Source: Rosa chinensis
Lineage: Eukaryota > Streptophyta > Magnoliopsida > Rosales > Rosaceae
Direction: 5' to 3'
Length of the DNA stretch: 64,000 nt
NCBI RefSeq assembly: GCF_002994745.2
Contig: NC_037092.1
Span: forward strand, 80,546,824-80,610,823
In this document: one piece after another, positions 1 through 10,372 of the stretch
Numbering within the stretch: the stretch's first letter is position 1
Layout: each line of letters starts with the position of its first letter
Notes under the pieces: model-generated
The model's input: the letters and a program-made list of their open reading frames with translations, nothing else
The model's database searches: none
What the model was told of the DNA's origin: nothing
Position numbers and translations under genes: made by a program

Positions 1-470
1 ACCCTCACTGCAGGCCAGGGTGGGATGATGGAGCACACCCTCGCTGCAGGCAGGGGTGGGATGGCGTGCCTCACCCCTCGCCGAGGGCGGGGGTGGGATG
101 ATGGACCACACCCTCGCTGTAGGCGGGGGTGGGATGGCGTGCCTCACCCCTCGTTGCGGGCGGGGGTGGGATGATGGACCACACCCTCATTGGAGGCGGG
201 GTGGGATGGCGTGCCTCACCCCTCGTCGAGGGCGGGGGTGGGATGATGGACCACACCCTCGCTGTAGGCGGGGGTGGGATGGCGTGCCTCACCCTTCGCT
301 GCGGGCGGGGGTGGGATGATGGACCACACCCTCGTTGGAGGCTGGGGTGGGATGGTGTGCCTCACCCCTTGTCGCGGGCGGGGGTGGGATGATGGACCAC
401 ACTCTCGCCGCGGGCGGGGGTGGGATGGAGTGCCTCACCCCTAGCTGCGGGCGGGGGTGGGATGGCAAGA
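1..470. repeat. G-rich minisatellite array (about 36-bp units, two alternating forms)
   Basis: About 13 units of 36-37 bp alternate between a form with GATGGACCACACCCTC and a form with GGCGTGCCTCACCCCTC. Each unit has the core GGCGGGGGTGGGATG. The dimer period is 72-73 bp. The same array recurs at 3352-3718 inside the neighbouring TR-GAG unit, so this copy is the 3' internal part of another member of that family cut by the window edge. Long open frames across it on both strands come from the repeat period and are not genes. Confidence 0.9.
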
Positions 471-668
471 TAGGTTTTTACATTTGCAAGATGTGGCGGT
501 TGTGCAGGGGAAATGGGGGCAATTTTACCCCCGGAGGCCATACATGAACACTGCGCGGTGGGCAAGTCGTCCATTTCGGTTTGGTTTCACATCCTGGGGT
601 AGTGTGGAAATTTGAACTCTGGAAATTTTCTCTTGGGATAGATTCCCAAAGAGAAAATTTGGGGGCAT
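471..668 (+). other. 3' internal end of a TR-GAG element with hairpin and polypurine tract
   Basis: Non-coding sequence leading to a near-perfect hairpin (arms within 623-660) and the purine-rich AAATTTGGGGGCAT directly before the LTR start at 669. The same hairpin and tract precede the second LTR at 6018. This shows that the LTR at 669 was once the 3' LTR of an upstream copy. Confidence 0.7.
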
Positions 669-1493
669 TGTGGGGGTAGTCAACAAATTTGACCATGCAA
701 TCAAGGCAATTAACGAAAAGTACTGACAGCAGTAAGTGCGACAGTTAATGTAGCCGTAAATGCGACGGTTAATGCATTTAGTGTAGCAATCATGGCCGCC
801 AATAAGTGACGGTTATTACAGGAGTAAGTGCGGCCTTAATGGTGGCTTGCCATCCAAGTTATCGGTATCTTGCCACGCAAGTTTACTTGCAACCCAAGTT
901 GTAATCCGCCTATAAAAGGAGAGCAGAACCTCCAGGTATGGCATCGAACTCGAGTGGAGACTTCAATTCTTGACTCAGAAAAATACTGACTTAGGCATTG
1001 GAGAGTCTTTTGCAGGTACCCCCTCCTCCTCTCTCACACAGACGACAAAGAGACTCCGCTTCTTCGTCAAAACCAAGAAGCGAAGAAAGATTATGAAGAG
1101 GAGCTGCGGAGAGAGGTTACATAGGGAGTTTACATAGGGAGATTACATAGGGAGGTGACAAAGCGGAGAGAGATTACGAAGGGAGGTTACGGAGGGAGGT
1201 TGCATAGGGAGGTTACAGAGGGAGCTTGCATAGGGAGGTGACAAAGTGGAGAGAGATTACAAAGGGAAGCTACGAAGGGAGGTTACGGAGGGAGCTCGCA
1301 TAGGGAGGTTACGGAGTGAGCTTGCATAGGGAGGTTACAGAGGGAGCTAGCATAGGGAGGCTACGGAGGGAGCTCGCGCAGGAAGGATACAGAGGGAGGA
1401 AGCCAAAGGGAGTCTGCGCTTCGTCAAACATCGAGTCAACGACAAATTGAAACCCTTCGATTATCCCCAGTTCAGCTTCCGCTCCAGTCCGCA
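669..1493 (+). repeat. LTR of TR-GAG element (long form, 825 bp)
   Basis: Starts TGTGGGGG right after a polypurine tract and probably ends at CCGCA (1493); the end is inferred from where similarity to the 6018 copy stops. A TATA box, TATAAAAG, lies at 911-918. Shared blocks with the other LTR include the start, AATCATGGCCGCCAATAAG and CTGACTTAGGCAT. It holds an extra repeat-rich block (about 1090-1420) that is missing from the 6018 copy. Confidence 0.65.
1095..1405. repeat. Short degenerate repeat (GGGAGGTTACATAGGGAG type) inside the LTR
   Basis: Many 18-20 bp variants of GGGAGGTTACATA, GGGAGCTTGCATA and GGGAGGTGACAAAG follow one another. The block is present in the 669 LTR and absent from the 6018 LTR, so the two LTRs differ by expansion or loss of this array. 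Confidence 0.75.
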
Positions 1494-1542
1494 TTAATTG
1501 TTGTGTGACGAAATTCCTCCCCACCAGCATCCGAACGGGTCC

Positions 1543-2840
1543 ATGCCGAGTCCCATCGGCGACATGAACTTGCCTCCGGCTGATGAAATGCAAAGGCAAA
1601 GGCAGGAACTCGAGCAATTGAGGAGGGAAAAGCAGGACCGCGAGGCTCGTCGACGACGAAAACTTGAAAGGTTCCTACAACTTGACAGTGATTCGTCAGG
1701 CGACGACGCCGTCGACGATCTCCATCAAACTAACAATGGAGTAGCAAACGCAGGCGCCAACGGCGTTATGGGAGGAATCTCTGGTGGACCCCTCGTCGAG
1801 GGGGTGGGAGGCACGGCAAATGGGGGGCAGAACGGAGCCGGAGTAGGCCAATCCAAAAGGGCGAGCAATGAATCGTGGCGCGAGAAGATGGAAAAAATGA
1901 TTGATGCATGCAAACGTGCCGGCCCTCGAGAGCAGGCTGCGGAAATCGCAAGAGACGTTAGTAAGTCTCCGTTTACCGACGACATTTTAAAAGCGGCAAA
2001 ACCTCGCCGGTTTACCACTCCGTTATTCCACAAATACGACGGAACAACCGATCCGGTAGACCATATCAAGGGTACAAGCAACAGATGTCCATCGAGACAA
2101 CCGACGAGAAACTAATGTGCAAGATCTTCCCTTCCAGTCTCACGGGGTCGGCGTCGACATGGTTTCAAGACCTCAAGCCGCATTCCATACCAGATTTCGA
2201 CACATTGAGCCGCGCTTTCATTTCACAATACTTTTGCAATCGCAAACAAAAGAAGGACAAGGCAACTCTTTTCAGTACCAAGCAGAAGCCGGGGGAAAAG
2301 GTAGGGAAATTTTTTGAAAGATTTACAGCTGAAATGCGCCATGTTAATTGTGATCCCCAATTCGCCGCGATCGCCTTCCGAGAAGGATTTCTTTTGGGGA
2401 CCCCATTATGCGAAAGTTTGCTGCGTGATCCGCCAAAGGACATGGACGACATCATTACAAGGGTTCAGGGGGAGATCATAATTGAAAAAGCCAAAGAAGC
2501 ACGCGAAGCCCAACTCACTGCCGTTGTCACCTCGAGAGAAGTTGAATGGAATAACACAAAGAATGACATTCAGATTGATAAAGGAGGGAAGCCTCAAGAT
2601 TATCCCCTTGAAGAATGGTTTACGATTCACCCCGTGACCATATACAAAAGACACAGTCATGAAGGAATATTTGAAAAGCCCCCCCCCCCCCAACCAGAGG
2701 CTAGTGACGAGGTTGAAAGAAGTCGATATTGCCCGCTCCACGAGACAAGGGGGCACAGAATATATAAGTGTCAGGGAGTGCGACCAGCAATCGTTACAGC
2801 AATGAAGGCTGGTAAACTCCTTCAGTATAAAATGATATAA
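1543..2840 (+). pseudogene. Gag protein of TR-GAG element, broken by one frameshift
   Basis: Capsid-type protein of a Gypsy-like element, which would package element RNA in the cytoplasm. The first frame (ATG at 1543, start chosen because the upstream in-frame codon at 1498 is only a TTG) gives a charged coiled-coil start rich in Arg, Glu and Gln and a Gly/Asn-rich linker. A break near 2066-2072, in the run AAGGGTACAAG, moves the reading to a second frame that continues to 2840 without another break. That frame has the core Retrotrans_gag signature (W-F-x-D-L, then L-S-x-A-F) and near the end a zinc-knuckle-like CPLHETRGHRIYKC. No protease follows. The loss of a single G is the simplest explanation. 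About 430 residues in all, normal for a gag. Confidence 0.8.
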
Positions 2841-3065
2841 ATTAAGGCAATCAGAGGGTTCATGGCAAAGTCCAGGCATCGAAATTTATCTCGAGTAATG
2901 GAGAAGGTACGATAATATGGTGACTTCATTTTGATCAAAAGATGGCACAACTCGTAAAACTCAGGTAAGAAGCATAAAAGAGTTTAAGTGATTTTTGCGC
3001 GTGTTGATATCTCATTCAAGAGACTATTGAAATTATGTATTTTGTATTTCTCGCGTGAATAGTAT
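2841..3065. other. Non-coding spacer after gag
   Basis: No gene, repeat or recognisable signal seen; part of the TR-GAG interior. Confidence 0.5.
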
Positions 3066-3350
3066 CACTGGGACTGGTTCCTCGAGTAGGACAGTCCTAT
3101 TAAAATGTATGACTGGTTCCTCGAGTAGGACAGTTATGTTTGATTCGTAGGAGCTGGTTCCTCGAGCATGACAGTTGCTTAAATGGTTCAGAACTGGTTC
3201 CTCGAGTAGGACAGTTGATATGATTCATAGGAGCTGGTTCCTCGAGTAGGACAGTTGCCTTAATGGTTCGAAACTGGTTCCTCGAGTAGGACAATAACAT
3301 TTGATTTATAGGACCTGGTTCCTCGAGTAGGACAGTTACCTTAATGCTTC
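3066..3350. repeat. Tandem array of about 40-bp units (CTGGTTCCTCGAGTAGGACAGT)
   Basis: Seven units share a 20-bp core CTGGTTCCTCGAGTAGGACA. The variable part alternates between GATTCRTAG-like and AATGGTTC-like tails, giving an 80-bp higher-order period. It abuts the G-rich array directly. Confidence 0.9.
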
Positions 3351-3351
3351 G

Positions 3352-3718
3352 GGGAGGATGGCGTACCTCACCCTCGCCGGCGAGGGTGGGATGATGGACC
3401 ACACCCTCGTTGCGGGCGGGGGTGGCATGATGGACCACGCCCTCGCTACAGGCGGGGGTGGGATGGCGTGCCTCACCCCTTGCCGAGGGCGGGGGTGGGA
3501 TGAAGGACCACACCCTCACTGCAGGCGGGGGTGGGATGGCGTGCCTCACCCCTCGCCGAGAGCGGGGGTGGGATGATGGACCACACCCTCGCTGCAGGCC
3601 GGGGTGGGATGGCAGGCCTCACCCCTCGCCGAGGGCGGGGGTGGGATGGCACCCCTCGCCGAAAGCGGGGGTGGGATGATGGACCACACCCTCGTTGCAG
3701 GCGGGGGTGGGATGGTGT
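3352..3718. repeat. G-rich minisatellite array, second copy
   Basis: Same two alternating 36-bp unit forms as at 1-470, about 10 units. Runs such as GGGCGGGGGTGGG on the plus strand have three G-tracts each, so G-quadruplex formation across units is possible but not shown. Confidence 0.9.
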
Positions 3719-3966
3719 GACGGATTTTAATCATGCAGGATATGGGGTGTGTAACCGGTCCTGTCTAAGAATTGGGGGCAATCCTATCCTCAGATGTTGT
3801 TAAGACGCAATGCGAGACAGATAGATCCTCCATTCTGGTTTTGGTTTCGATTCTTTTATTGTTTTGCTTGGCTCCCTATCTCGAATATTTTACGTTTGTT
3901 TTGTTTTTCTTTCTGAGCGTCTGCGTGCACAGCTAAGAAAAACAGGGGGCTAATAGGAGAAAGGAA
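3719..3966. other. Spacer between arrays
   Basis: Non-coding. Partly similar in feel to 471-600 (isolated GGGGGCAAT runs), otherwise nothing recognised. Confidence 0.4.
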
Positions 3967-4140
3967 TACGGAGTATGTATCGAAGCCATGACAGTCGTTG
4001 CGAGGGTCAACGTCGTTAGGTAGTCTGACTTTAAGATTGATGATTTCGAAGATTACGGAGTATGTATCGAAGCCATGACGGTCGTTGCGAGGGCCGACGT
4101 CGTTACGTAGTCTGACGTTAAGATTGATGATTTCGAAGAT
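3967..4140. repeat. Direct duplication, two 87-bp units
   Basis: The block beginning TACGGAGTATGTATCGAAGC at 3967 is repeated from 4054 with few substitutions (GACAGTCGTTGCGAGGGTC against GACGGTCGTTGCGAGGGCC). Confidence 0.85.
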
Positions 4141-4149
4141 TACGAGGCA

Positions 4150-4905
4150 TCCTCATAGACATAGACTCCGATATCAAGGCGGCCTCTCCGAAATAGACTC
4201 CGATTTAGAGGCGCCCTCGCCGAAATAGACTTTGATTTCGAGGCGACCTCGCCGAAATAGACTTTGATTTCGAGGCATCCTCGTCGAAAATACAAGGGGC
4301 ACCCAGGAGAGTCGATTTCGAGGCACCCTCGTCGAAATAGACTTTGATTTTGAGGCATCCTCGCCGAAATAGACTTTAAATTTCGAGGCATCCTCGTCGA
4401 AATAGACGCCGATTTCCAGGCATCCTCGCTGAAATAGACTTCGATTTCGAGGCATCCTCGTCGAAATATACTTCGATTTCGAGGCATCCTCGCCGAAATA
4501 AACTTCGATTTTGAGGCATCATCGCCGAAATAGACACCGATTTCGGGGCATCATGGCCGAAATAGACGCTGATTTTGGGGCATCCTCGTCTAAATAGACG
4601 CCGATTTTGAGGCATCATCGTTGAAATAGACGCCGATTTCGGAGCGCATAGGAGAGTCAATTTCGGGACACCCTCGTCGAAATAGACTTCGATTTCAAGG
4701 CATCCTCGCCGCAATAGAGTCGATTTCGAGGCACCCTCGTCAAAATAGATTTTGATTTCGAGACACCCTCGTTGAAATAGACTTCGATTTCGAGGCACCC
4801 TTGTCAAAATGGACCCCGACATCAAGGCACCCTTATCGAAATGGACGCCGTCGTCGAGGCACCCTTGTCGAAGTGGACACCTACGCAGACGTCGAGACGG
4901 CCTTG
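4150..4905. repeat. Tandem array of about 33-bp units (GATTTCGAGGCATCCTCGTCGAAATAGACT type)
   Basis: More than 20 units of 32-33 bp with core TTTCGAGGCATCCTCGTCGA. Each unit contains a short palindrome, CGAGGNNNCCTCG, so single strands would fold into repeated small hairpins. Because the period is close to a multiple of three, minus-strand frames stay open for long distances; these are judged not to be genes. Confidence 0.9.
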
Positions 4906-4989
4906 CCTTCATCAAAGTGGACGCCTACGCCGACCTGAGGTTGACGCCGTCAACATCAAGGCGTCCTCGTCGAAGTGAACACTGGTATA

Positions 4990-5510
4990 TAGATTGGCAC
5001 TAAAGGCATTGAGAAAGATGTCAGCGACATCGAGATCGAGAAGCCAACGTCGAGGTCGACACCGACATCGAGGTCGAGGTCGAGGTCGAGGCTGAGGTGA
5101 GGTTATTGAGAAAAATGCTTACTCCGACGACAAGACGACGACGTCGAGGTTGACACCAAGGGCCGACGACGAGACACCAACGTAGAAGTCGACACTGAGG
5201 TTATTGCGAAAGACGTCGCCGACGTTGAGGTTGACGCCGAGGTTATTAAGAAAAACGTTGCCGACGTCGAGGTTGACCCCAACGTCGAGGTTAGCACCGA
5301 GGTTATTGAGAGCGACATCATCGACGTCGTGGCTGGCATCGTAGTAATTGAGAAGGATGTCACCAACGTCGAGGCTGGTGTCGAGGTTATTGAGGAAAAG
5401 TCACCACCGTCGAGGTTGACACCGTAGACATTAAAGAAGACGTCATCAACGCCTATGTCGACGTCGACATCGCGGTCATTGTGAAGGAGACGTCATGATG
5501 TCGAGGCCGA
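4990..5510. repeat. Degenerate GACGTCGAGGTTGA array
   Basis: Loose repetition of GACGTCGAGGTTGACACC and GAGGTTATTGAGAAAGACGTC motifs with variable spacing, apparently an old array. Rich in GACGTC sites. Confidence 0.7.
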
Positions 5511-6017
5511 CGTCACAGAATGTTAGGTGACTACGAAGGGAAAAGAGGAAGAGTTTCATAGTATGGTACCTCAGGCTCGGAGTCTAGTTTAAGCTGCGCT
5601 GGGGGCACAGCTTAGGAACGAGGTAGCTCAGCGGGGGCACCGAGCGCAGGCGGGACTAGAAACTAGGCTTTGGCGCTGTGGGCGAGGCACCAGAGACTCC
5701 ACAAGCAGACGAGTCCGCGATGCAAAGACCCTACACTAGAATGGCTGCATGATAAAGGCAGATTTGAGTCCTGATTTGGGCACGTCGGCGTCAGCGTCAT
5801 TGACGAGATGAGATGCCGACTCTAAATAAGGAGCGAAGATCTTCTTATACGGGCATCTACATTTTCAGCACGAGGATGGATCAACACGAGGAAGGCCTGG
5901 ATGAAATTCAAAGAGGGGTGCTCAAAGAGAAATATAAAGATGTGGAGCCCATAGAGAAATTTAAGCTTTGGAAATTTTCTCTTGGGATGAATTCCCAAGG
6001 AGAAAATTTGGGGGCAT
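5511..6017 (+). other. 3' internal region of TR-GAG, with hairpin and polypurine tract
   Basis: No gene. Ends in a hairpin with arms in 5972-6009 whose 3' arm runs into AAATTTGGGGGCAT, the tract expected to prime plus-strand DNA synthesis next to the LTR at 6018. Nearly the same as 623-668. Confidence 0.6.
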
Positions 6018-6462
6018 TGTGGGGGTGGTCAATTAATTTGACCATGCAATCAAAGCAATTAAAGAGAAGTAATGGCAGCAATAAATGCAACAATTGATGT
6101 TGCTGTAAATATGATGATAAATGCGGCATTCAGTATGGCAATCATGGCCGCCAATAAGTGACGGTTATTGCAGAAATAAATATGGCCTTGATGACGGAGT
6201 GCCGCTCAAGTCGCTGCGACTTGCTATGCAAGTTTACTTGCAGCCCACGCCGAGGTACACCTATAAATAGGCTGCTCGATATCGAGGTAAGGCATCTCAT
6301 TCCAACTATCTCTACTCCACAATTAAGAAACGTACTGACTTAGGCATCGGAGAGTTTTCTGCAGGTACCCCCCCTTTTCCTCGAGCTGACTGTCAAACTC
6401 CAGGTCAACGCTCGAGGGAAGCTTCTCAATTGTTCCCAGGTCAGCTCCTGCTCCAGTCCGCA
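6018..6462 (+). repeat. LTR of TR-GAG element (short form, 445 bp)
   Basis: Starts TGTGGGGG after a polypurine tract; TATAAATA at 6262-6269. Ends at the CCGCA found in the other copy. It lacks the repeat block of the 669 LTR. After it, 6463-6508 resembles the start of a further internal region (TTAATTGTTGGG against TTAATTGTTGTG at 1494) before an abrupt switch to Copia sequence. Confidence 0.65.
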
Positions 6463-6508
6463 TTAATTGTTGGGTCAAACTCCTCTACGGAATTTTTCAC
6501 CTCTAGCA

Positions 6509-6743
6509 GTGTTCTTTTGGTGGAGCTTTGGGTTCCTCCAATTTGTGCACATTGGTGTGAGCTACACAACTTGTTGTTGGGCTGTTGTATCCTGGAGGGG
6601 ACAAGTCAAGAGATTTCTGGTGCACCGGCATTGTTCCGCAGAGGGCTTGAATCTCCTTAAAGAGAGCAAGATACCCGCGCCTCAGCCTATTGTCAACGAG
6701 TTTCTCATATAGAAATTATAATTTTATTGTAATTTCACCAACA
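6509..6743 (+). repeat. Truncated 5' LTR of Copia E3
   Basis: Matches 11285-11519 of the 3' LTR from the TGTTCTTTTGG block to the terminal CACCAACA. The upstream part, with the TATA box, is missing. Confidence 0.9.
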
Positions 6744-6760
6744 ATTTTAAGGAGATTCAA

Positions 6761-9700
6761 ATGAAGATGGAGCATGCACAAGAGAAACCGTTTGACAATA
6801 TGGGAGATCTCAATTTGAGAAAGATAAGTATAAATATTATTTTTTATCTCTTGACTTATTTCTCATGTAATGTTTATGATTATAATGAACTACTCACTGT
6901 TATTCAAAGAAATGTTGAGAGCTTTTGTAGATCAACATGGAGAGAGTTCCAAAAATCCATCTGTCGCAAACAAAAAGAGATTTTCTTGGAAACCTTGACG
7001 ACTCGCATCCGAATTGAGGAGGAAGCAAGAGGTCAAGATTTTCTTATCCAAGATACAAACAATGACACCTCCAAGGTAAATTTAGTATCTTCCAATAATA
7101 ATATGCCCAATGGTCATTTTCATAAAAATTCTCTTATGCAGCCAAAGAAGAAAAATATGAAAAAAGTTGGTAAACCTCACCAACAGAATAAAGGCAAACC
7201 AAGCTATGTGAATAAGAACCAATATCCTCCTTCAGAAAATAAGCAACAATGTACTTGTTGTTATGTTTGTGGCAAAAGTGGGCATATTGCTCGAAATTGC
7301 AATTATCGAAAACGTGAGGTTGTTCCTCAAGCTCACGTCACTGAAGAACCATATGTGGCAATGATAACTGATGTAAATATGGTTCAAAGTGTTGAAGGAT
7401 GGTGGCCAGATTGTGGTGCTAATAGGCATATCTGCTATGATAAAGATTGGTTCAAGAAATACACTCCTTTTAAGGAGCCCAAAACAGTTATGCTTGGAGA
7501 TTCACATACTACTCATGTGCTTGGAACTGGTGAGGTGGAACTCAAATTTACTTCTGGTAGGGTGCTAACTTTGAAAGATGTGTTGCATACACCCTCCATA
7601 AGAAAAAATTTGATGTCTAATTATCTTCTTAATAAGGCTGGTTTTAAACAAACTATGGAATCTGACTAATATGTGATCACCAAAAAAGGTATATTTGTGG
7701 GCAAAGGTTATGCTTGTGATGGCATGTTCAAATTGAATGTTGAGAACAATAATACAGCATCTACTTCAGTTTACATGCTCTCTTCTTTGAATTTTTGGTA
7801 TGCACGTTTATGTCATATAAATAGTAGATATGTGGGAATCATGAGTAGCTTGGGTTTAATTCCTTCAGTGAAAAAAGATTTTGAAAAATGTGAGACTTGC
7901 AGTAAAGCAAAAATTACTAGAAGGCCTCACAAAAATGTTGAAAGGAATACCGAGCTATTGGAATTAATTCATACAGACTTGTGTGAATTTGAGGGAATTT
8001 TAACTCGTGGAGGTAACAGGTATTTTATCACTTTTATTGATGATTGTTCTAAATATGCTCGTGTCTATTTTTTGAAAAATAAAAGTGATGTTTTTGCCAA
8101 ATTTAAAGAGTTCCTCCTTGAGGTTGAAAATCAATTTGGTAGAAAAATTAAAAGACTCCGAAGTGATAGAGGGAGAGAATATGATTCTTCTTAATTCAAT
8201 TATTTTGTTCAGTCTTTAGGAGTGATTCATGAAGTTACTCCACCTTATTCACCTGCATCTAATGGTGTGGCAGAAAGAAAAAATAGAACTTTGATTGAGT
8301 TAACAAATGCCATGTTGATTGATTCAGGTGCTCCCTCTAATCTTTGGGGTGAAGCAGTTTTAACTGCTTGTTATGTGTTGAATAGAGTGCCACATAAAAA
8401 TATAAAAATTACACCATTTGAGGTGTGGAAGGGGCATAAACCAAATTTGGGTTATCTTAGAGTTTGAGATTGTCTAGCCTTTGTGAGGTTAACTGACCCT
8501 AAAAGACCAAAATTAGGTGCTAGAGCTACTACTTGTGTTTTCGTTGGATATGCTTTAAATAGTACAGCCTATAGATTTCTCGATGTTGAAAATCATGTTG
8601 TGATTGAATCTGGTGATGCAATTTTTCATGAAGAAAATTTTCCTTTTAAATCAAAAAATAGTGGGGGTCAAGAATCTAGAGAAAATATTTTTTCACAACC
8701 TAGTTCTTCTTCTTCTAATTTGCATATACAAGAAACTAATGAAAATGAACCTAGAAGAAGTAAGAGAGCTAGAGTTGAAAAAGATTTTGGCCCTGACTAT
8801 TATGTTTATAATGTTGAGGAAAATCCTATTTCTTTACATGAAGCTTTATCATCACCATATGCAATTTTTTGGAAAGAGGCTGTGAATGATGAAATGGAGT
8901 CTCTAATTTCTAATAATACTTGGAAATTGGTAGATTTACCAACAGGTTTTAAAACCATTGGGTGTAAATGGGTCCTTAGAAAAAAGCTCAAACCGGATGG
9001 AAGTGTAGAAAAATATAAAGCTAGACTTGTTGCTAAAGGCTTTAAGCAAAAACATGATCTAGACTTTTTTGATACTTTTTCTCCGGTTACAAGGATTACA
9101 TCCATTAGATTATTGATTGCTATTGCTGCAATTCATGATTTGATTATTCATCAAATGGATGTGAAAACAGCTTTTCTAAATGGTGATTTAGATGAAGAGA
9201 TCTATATGGACCAACCAGAAGGTTTTATAGAACCTGGTCAAGAGCACAAGGTATGTAAGTTATCTAAATCCCTTTATAGTTTAAAGCAAGCTCTTAAACA
9301 GTGGCATGAAAAATTTGATTCCTGCATGATTGAAAATGGTTATAAATCAAATGAATGTGACAAGTGCATATATTATAAATCTTGGAAAAATTCACATGTT
9401 ATTATTAGTCTCTATGTGGATGATCTGTTAATTTTTGGCTCAAATTTGCATGTAATTGATGAGACAAAAACTATGCTTAAGAGCAATTTTGATATGAAAG
9501 ATCTTGGTAAGGCTAATGTTATTTTGGGCATGAAAATAACAAAAACATGTGATGGTATTTTTCTTGATCAATCACATTATATTGAGAAAATTTTGAAGAA
9601 ATATGATTATGTTGGCCACAAGCATGTATCTACTCCTTTTGATTCTAGTGTTCACTTATTTCCTATTGAAAGTGAAAATGATGTGATTAATCAAAAGGAA

Positions 9701-10372
9701 TATGCTAGCATAATTGGCAGTTTGCGCTATGCAACTGACTGCACTAGACCTGACATTGCATATGCAGTTGGAGTACTTAGCAGGTTCACAAGTAAACCAG
9801 GTAAAGAACATTGGCATGCAATTGAGCGTGTTATAAAATATTTGCTTGGTACTAAAAATTATGGTTTATTTTATAAAAAATATCCTGCTGTACTTGAAGG
9901 CTTTTGTGATGCCGATTGGAATACTCTGTCAGGTGATTCTCTCTCTACCACTGGTTATATTTTTACATTAGGTGGATGTGCTATTTGTTGGAAATCAAAG
10001 AAGCAAACAATAATCTCTAATTCAACCATGGAAGCTGAACTTATTGCTCTAGCTTCAGCAAGTGAAGAAGCAAATTGGTTGACAGATTTATTGCATGAAA
10101 TTCCTTTGTGGGAAAAACCTATACCACCTATATTGATCCATTGTGATAGCACTGTAGCTATTGGTAGAGTAAATAACCGTTATTATAATGGTAAATCCAG
10201 ACCTATAAGAAGAAAGCACAGTACTGTGAGATCATATTTGAGTGATGGAATTATTAATGTGAATTATGTTAAATCATGTGATAATCTTGCAGATCCTTTA
10301 ACTAAGGGCTTGGCAAGAGAAAAGGTCTGGAATACATCGAGAGGGATGGGATTGAAGCCCATATCGTCATGA
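6761..10372 (+). pseudogene. Copia gag-pol polyprotein, one frame with three stop codons
   Basis: All pieces lie in one frame, interrupted only by TAA at 7667, TAA at 8192 and TGA at 8465; no frameshift is seen. The gag part lacks the usual N-terminal domain but keeps the zinc knuckle CYVCGKSGHIARNC (residues 167-180). Protease has DCGA (217-220) where DSGA or DTGA is usual. Integrase zinc region reads WYARLCH, the first His being Tyr; its catalytic acids are present (HTDLCEF, SDRGREY, ERKNRTL). The third stop falls in the conserved L-R-V-x-G-C-L-A motif. Reverse transcriptase has the YVDD box, then a Copia RNase H (FCDADW, MEAEL, HCDST) ends at 10372. Inactive as it stands; the RT-RNase H half is 629 residues uninterrupted. 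Confidence 0.9.

Larger units (their letters stand above)
669..6462 (+). mobile_element. TR-GAG-like non-autonomous LTR retrotransposon (LTR-gag-repeats-LTR)
   Basis: Two related LTRs (669-1493 and 6018-6462) flank an internal region that codes only for a Gypsy-type gag protein. No protease, reverse transcriptase, RNase H or integrase motif is visible between gag (ending 2840) and the second LTR. That is the definition of the plant TR-GAG class, which must borrow pol functions. The rest of the interior is four or more different tandem arrays. Internal-type sequence also lies outside both LTRs (1-668 on the left, about 46 bp at 6463-6508 on the right), so this is a segment of a tandem array and not a clean insertion; no target duplication can be read. 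Confidence 0.7.

Noticed and set aside
56..574. Long open frames on both strands over the G-rich array
   Set aside because: They follow the 36/72-bp repeat period, code for repeated Gly/His/Pro-rich strings and have no domain; the same happens in the second array at 3100-3803.
3066..3350. Regular 40-bp repeats resembling a CRISPR array
   Set aside because: Units are contiguous with conserved 'spacers' that alternate between two forms, in a plant retroelement; a tandem satellite, not CRISPR.
4140..4915. Minus-strand frames of 93-179 residues
   Set aside because: Produced by a 33-bp array that keeps frame; repeated 11-residue strings, no start context or domain.
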